Assembly (NCBI GenBank): GCA_023398575.1
Contig: JAEWSC010000085.1
Location: 1-24,987, forward strand
Source of the DNA: Bacillota bacterium
Lineage (GTDB): Bacteria > Bacillota > Clostridia > Christensenellales > Aristaeellaceae
Direction: 5' to 3'
DNA: 24,987 nucleotides
Positions 23,289 to 24,987 of the stretch are shown here, piece after piece. Position 1 is the first letter of the stretch, and each line of letters starts with the position of its first letter. The notes beneath the pieces were generated by a model. The model saw only the letters and a list, made by a program, of their open reading frames with translations. It was not told the origin of the DNA and ran no database searches. The translations under genes and the position numbers were made by a program.

Positions 23289-23318
23289 TGGTCAAATAAT
23301 TCAAGGTTACGGTAAAAT
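23289..23318 (+). promoter_or_regulatory. Candidate promoter before the sugar-binding protein gene
   Basis: TGGTCA (23289-23294), an 18-bp spacer and TAAAAT (23313-23318) lie in the 119-bp gap after the regulator gene. The -35 is weak, as expected for an activator-dependent promoter driven by a YesN-like protein. No binding site can be defined. Confidence 0.35.
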
Positions 23319-23394
23319 TTCTCGATGTATTTTTGAAGGGACTTCCTGTAATATAGACTCAACAACAAAAATGCTATATCAAGGAGGCACAACC

Positions 23395-24666
23395 ATGAAA
23401 AGGTTTTCCCGTTTCTTGGCCTTGACCCTCGTCGCGGTCATGGCTCTCTCGTTGGCGCTGGGCGGGGCTGCAATGGCGCAGGAAAAGAAAACGCTGAACG
23501 TTTGGCACCTGTGGACCACGGAATCCGATGCGAATGCCAAGTCATTCAACATCGTTTTGAAGCAGTGGCAAGAACTGCATCCCGATGTGGAAGTCGTGAT
23601 TGACGCTACCGAAAACGAAGCCTACAAAACCAAGCTCAAGACAGCTATGGCTGCCAACGAAGTGCCTGATGTGTTCTTTGCCTGGGGCGGCGGTTTTGCC
23701 AAGCCCTTTGTGGAAGCCGGTCAGGTTCTGGCGTTGGATGACTATCTTGCCGACGGCGCCAAAGATCGTCTTCTGGGCGGCGCGCTGGACAATGTCACCT
23801 ATGGCGGCAAGACCTACGGCTTGACGTTCATCCAGTGGGTTGGTACCCTTTACTGCAACAAGGAAATGTTCGATGCCAACGGCATCACCATTCCCACCAC
23901 CAATGAAGAGCTGCTTGCCGCTGTCGAAGCCTTTAAGGCCAAGGGGATTGTTCCCTTCACCGTAGGCGCGAAGGATGGCTGGCCGGCCATGTTCTACCAG
24001 AACGTGTATGCCGTGCGCACTGCCGGTGCTCAGCTCTCCAACGAAGCCCTTTCCGGCGCTTCTACCTTCAACGCACCTGAGTTCGTTGCTTCTGCCAAGT
24101 ATTTGGATGACCTGGTCAAGGCTGGCGCTTTCGATCCCGGCGCTTTGGCTCTGACCTATGACGAAGCCAAAATCCCCTTCCTGGCAGGTCAGGTTCCCAT
24201 GATCTATCAGGGAAGCTGGCTGGCTGGTGAAATCCAGGATGCCACACTGTCCCAGGTTGTGGATAAGGTTGTTGCTGTGAACTGGCCTTCCATTGCTGAT
24301 GGCAAAGGCGATGCTTCCCAGATTCTGGGCGGTGCTATCGATAGCCTGATGGTCAGCAACAATGCCAAGGATAAGGACCTGGCTGTTGAATTTGTGAAGT
24401 ACATAACCGAGAACATGTCTCGCGAAAGCTTCAAGCTGGGCGCTGGCATCGCGACCTGGAAAATCGATATGACCGGCATCGAAGTTAGCCCCCTGGTTCA
24501 GAACATCATCGATTTCGCTTCCAAGTCTACCGGCTCTGTGCTCGCATGGGATACCTTCCTTTCTGGTGAAGCGGCTGAGCGGCATAAGAGCCTGGTGCAG
24601 GAAATCTTCGCCGGCCAGATCACTCCTGAAAACTTTGCCGTTGAGATGGAGAAGCTGCAGAAGTAA
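23395..24666 (+). CDS. Extracellular sugar-binding protein of an ABC importer
   Basis: The 423-aa protein is a family 1 (MalE/UgpB-like) solute-binding protein. After a signal peptide (MKRFSRFLALTLVAVMALSL..., likely cut after A28 in GGAAMA-QE) the mature chain begins TLNVWHLWTTESD, and the lobes carry YKTKLKTAMAANEVPDVFFAWGGG, TYGLTFIQWVGTLYCNKEMF and FLAGQVPMIYQGSWLAGEI, the typical hinge-region motifs. No lipobox cysteine is present, which is unusual for a monoderm. The ATG at 23395 has CAAGGAGG upstream; a longer frame from 23281 has no signal sequence at its start. Codon use is strongly biased to C/G-ending codons, implying high expression. The sugar is unknown. Confidence 0.93.
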   Translation: MKRFSRFLALTLVAVMALSLALGGAAMAQEKKTLNVWHLWTTESDANAKSFNIVLKQWQELHPDVEVVIDATENEAYKTKLKTAMAANEVPDVFFAWGGGFAKPFVEAGQVLALDDYLADGAKDRLLGGALDNVTYGGKTYGLTFIQWVGTLYCNKEMFDANGITIPTTNEELLAAVEAFKAKGIVPFTVGAKDGWPAMFYQNVYAVRTAGAQLSNEALSGASTFNAPEFVASAKYLDDLVKAGAFDPGALALTYDEAKIPFLAGQVPMIYQGSWLAGEIQDATLSQVVDKVVAVNWPSIADGKGDASQILGGAIDSLMVSNNAKDKDLAVEFVKYITENMSRESFKLGAGIATWKIDMTGIEVSPLVQNIIDFASKSTGSVLAWDTFLSGEAAERHKSLVQEIFAGQITPENFAVEMEKLQK

Positions 24667-24716
24667 GCCTTTTTCGAAAACTTAAGGCTATACAAACGTA
24701 AAAGCCTAAAGCTTAC

Positions 24717-24754
24717 CACTATCCCCTACGGAACCTGTTTCGTAGGGGATAGTG
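24717..24754 (+). other. Stem-loop between the binding-protein and permease genes
   Basis: A perfect 14-bp stem CACTATCCCCTACG (24717-24730) pairs with 24741-24754, and the loop arms GGAAC/GTTTC could lengthen it. No T-tract follows, so it is not a classic terminator. Such stems in sugar-importer operons can protect the upstream mRNA and reduce permease expression relative to the binding protein. Confidence 0.75.
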
Positions 24755-24815
24755 TCTAGATTGCCAAATTGCGCCATCATGTACGGTGGGGGATCTCGCT
24801 TAAGGGGTTGATGAA

Positions 24816-24987
24816 GTGGAAAGAGTTTTTCGGGATAAGCGCGCTATAGCTATTTTTGTACTGCCCGCTTTGATCGTGTTTGCATCTGTGGTGGTATTAC
24901 CCATCGTTTTTTCCGGATATTATTCTTTATTGGAATGGAATGGCGCTGGCCAAGGAACATTTATTGGGCTTGCCAACTACGTGGAGA
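24816..24987 (+). CDS. Sugar ABC transporter permease, MalF/UgpA-like (3' end outside window)
   Basis: Only 57 residues are visible: MERVFRDKRAIAIFVLPALI, a first transmembrane helix (AIAIFVLPALIVFASVVVLPIVFSGYYSLLEW), then GQGTFIGLANYVE, the typical start of CUT1 permeases. The GTG at 24816 has AAGGGG 8 bp upstream; an ATG at 24811 in another frame soon hits a stop. It forms the importer with the binding protein and, presumably, a second permease beyond the window. Confidence 0.88.
   Translation, partial: MERVFRDKRAIAIFVLPALIVFASVVVLPIVFSGYYSLLEWNGAGQGTFIGLANYVE

Noticed and set aside
23542..24585. 347-codon open frame on the minus strand opposite the sugar-binding protein
   Set aside because: Same cause: biased codon use of the sense gene; no family features in the antisense product.

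Overview
The window reads as a chromosomal segment of a Gram-positive-type anaerobe, probably Bacillota, class Clostridia. The evidence is a collagen-like protein with a BclA-type C-terminal domain, an oxygen-sensitive ferredoxin-dependent 2-oxoacid oxidoreductase, a TM1266-type hydrogenase-associated regulator, an ECF-type S component, a YesM/YesN two-component system beside a sugar ABC importer, and strong AGGAGG ribosome binding sites throughout. The genus cannot be fixed from the sequence. I see no phage, plasmid, transposase, CRISPR, rRNA or tRNA genes.

Layout. (1) 1-626: the 3' end of a collagen-like surface or spore protein with a perfect 36-bp tandem repeat, closed by a terminator. 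(2) 698-1495, minus strand: an XRE regulator with a TPR-like C-terminal part, divergent from the next block. (3) 1777-11452, plus strand: eleven tightly packed genes that may form one long transcript. The first five (paaK, iorA, iorB, paaK, tandem-ACT protein) form an aryl-acid module: arylpyruvates from Phe/Tyr/Trp are oxidatively decarboxylated to aryl-acetyl-CoA, and the AMP-forming ligases interconvert aryl-acetyl-CoA and aryl-acetate. Next come housekeeping genes: alr, a 5-formyl-THF cyclo-ligase, an unknown membrane protein, rsmD, coaD (apparently starting at CTG) and a coiled-coil protein. The block ends in a strong terminator at 11465-11503.

(4) 11504-12167: a gene-free stretch rich in inverted repeats, with a second strong terminator at 11966-12016. 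It may encode one or two structured RNAs or hold a small MITE-like insertion. (5) 12168-14353: a HlyD-like adaptor and a MacB/FtsX-like permease with no ATPase gene between or beside them. (6) 14883-16004: a MsmX/UgpC-type ATPase, apparently monocistronic. (7) 16425-18807: a CdaR/PucR-type regulator and a lipoprotein S41 (CtpA-like) protease. (8) 18808-19939: a structured leader or terminator followed by a TM1266-family small protein and an ECF-type S component. (9) 20026-24987: a YesM-like sensor kinase, a YesN-like response regulator, a sugar-binding protein and the start of a sugar permease. The msmX product is the natural candidate to energise this last importer, since the sugar cluster as seen carries no ATPase.

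The most unusual points are the apparent CTG start of coaD, the structured gene-free stretch at 11504-12016, the adaptor/permease pair lacking an ATPase, the secreted-type binding protein without a lipobox, and the stem-loop without a T-tract between the binding protein and permease genes.
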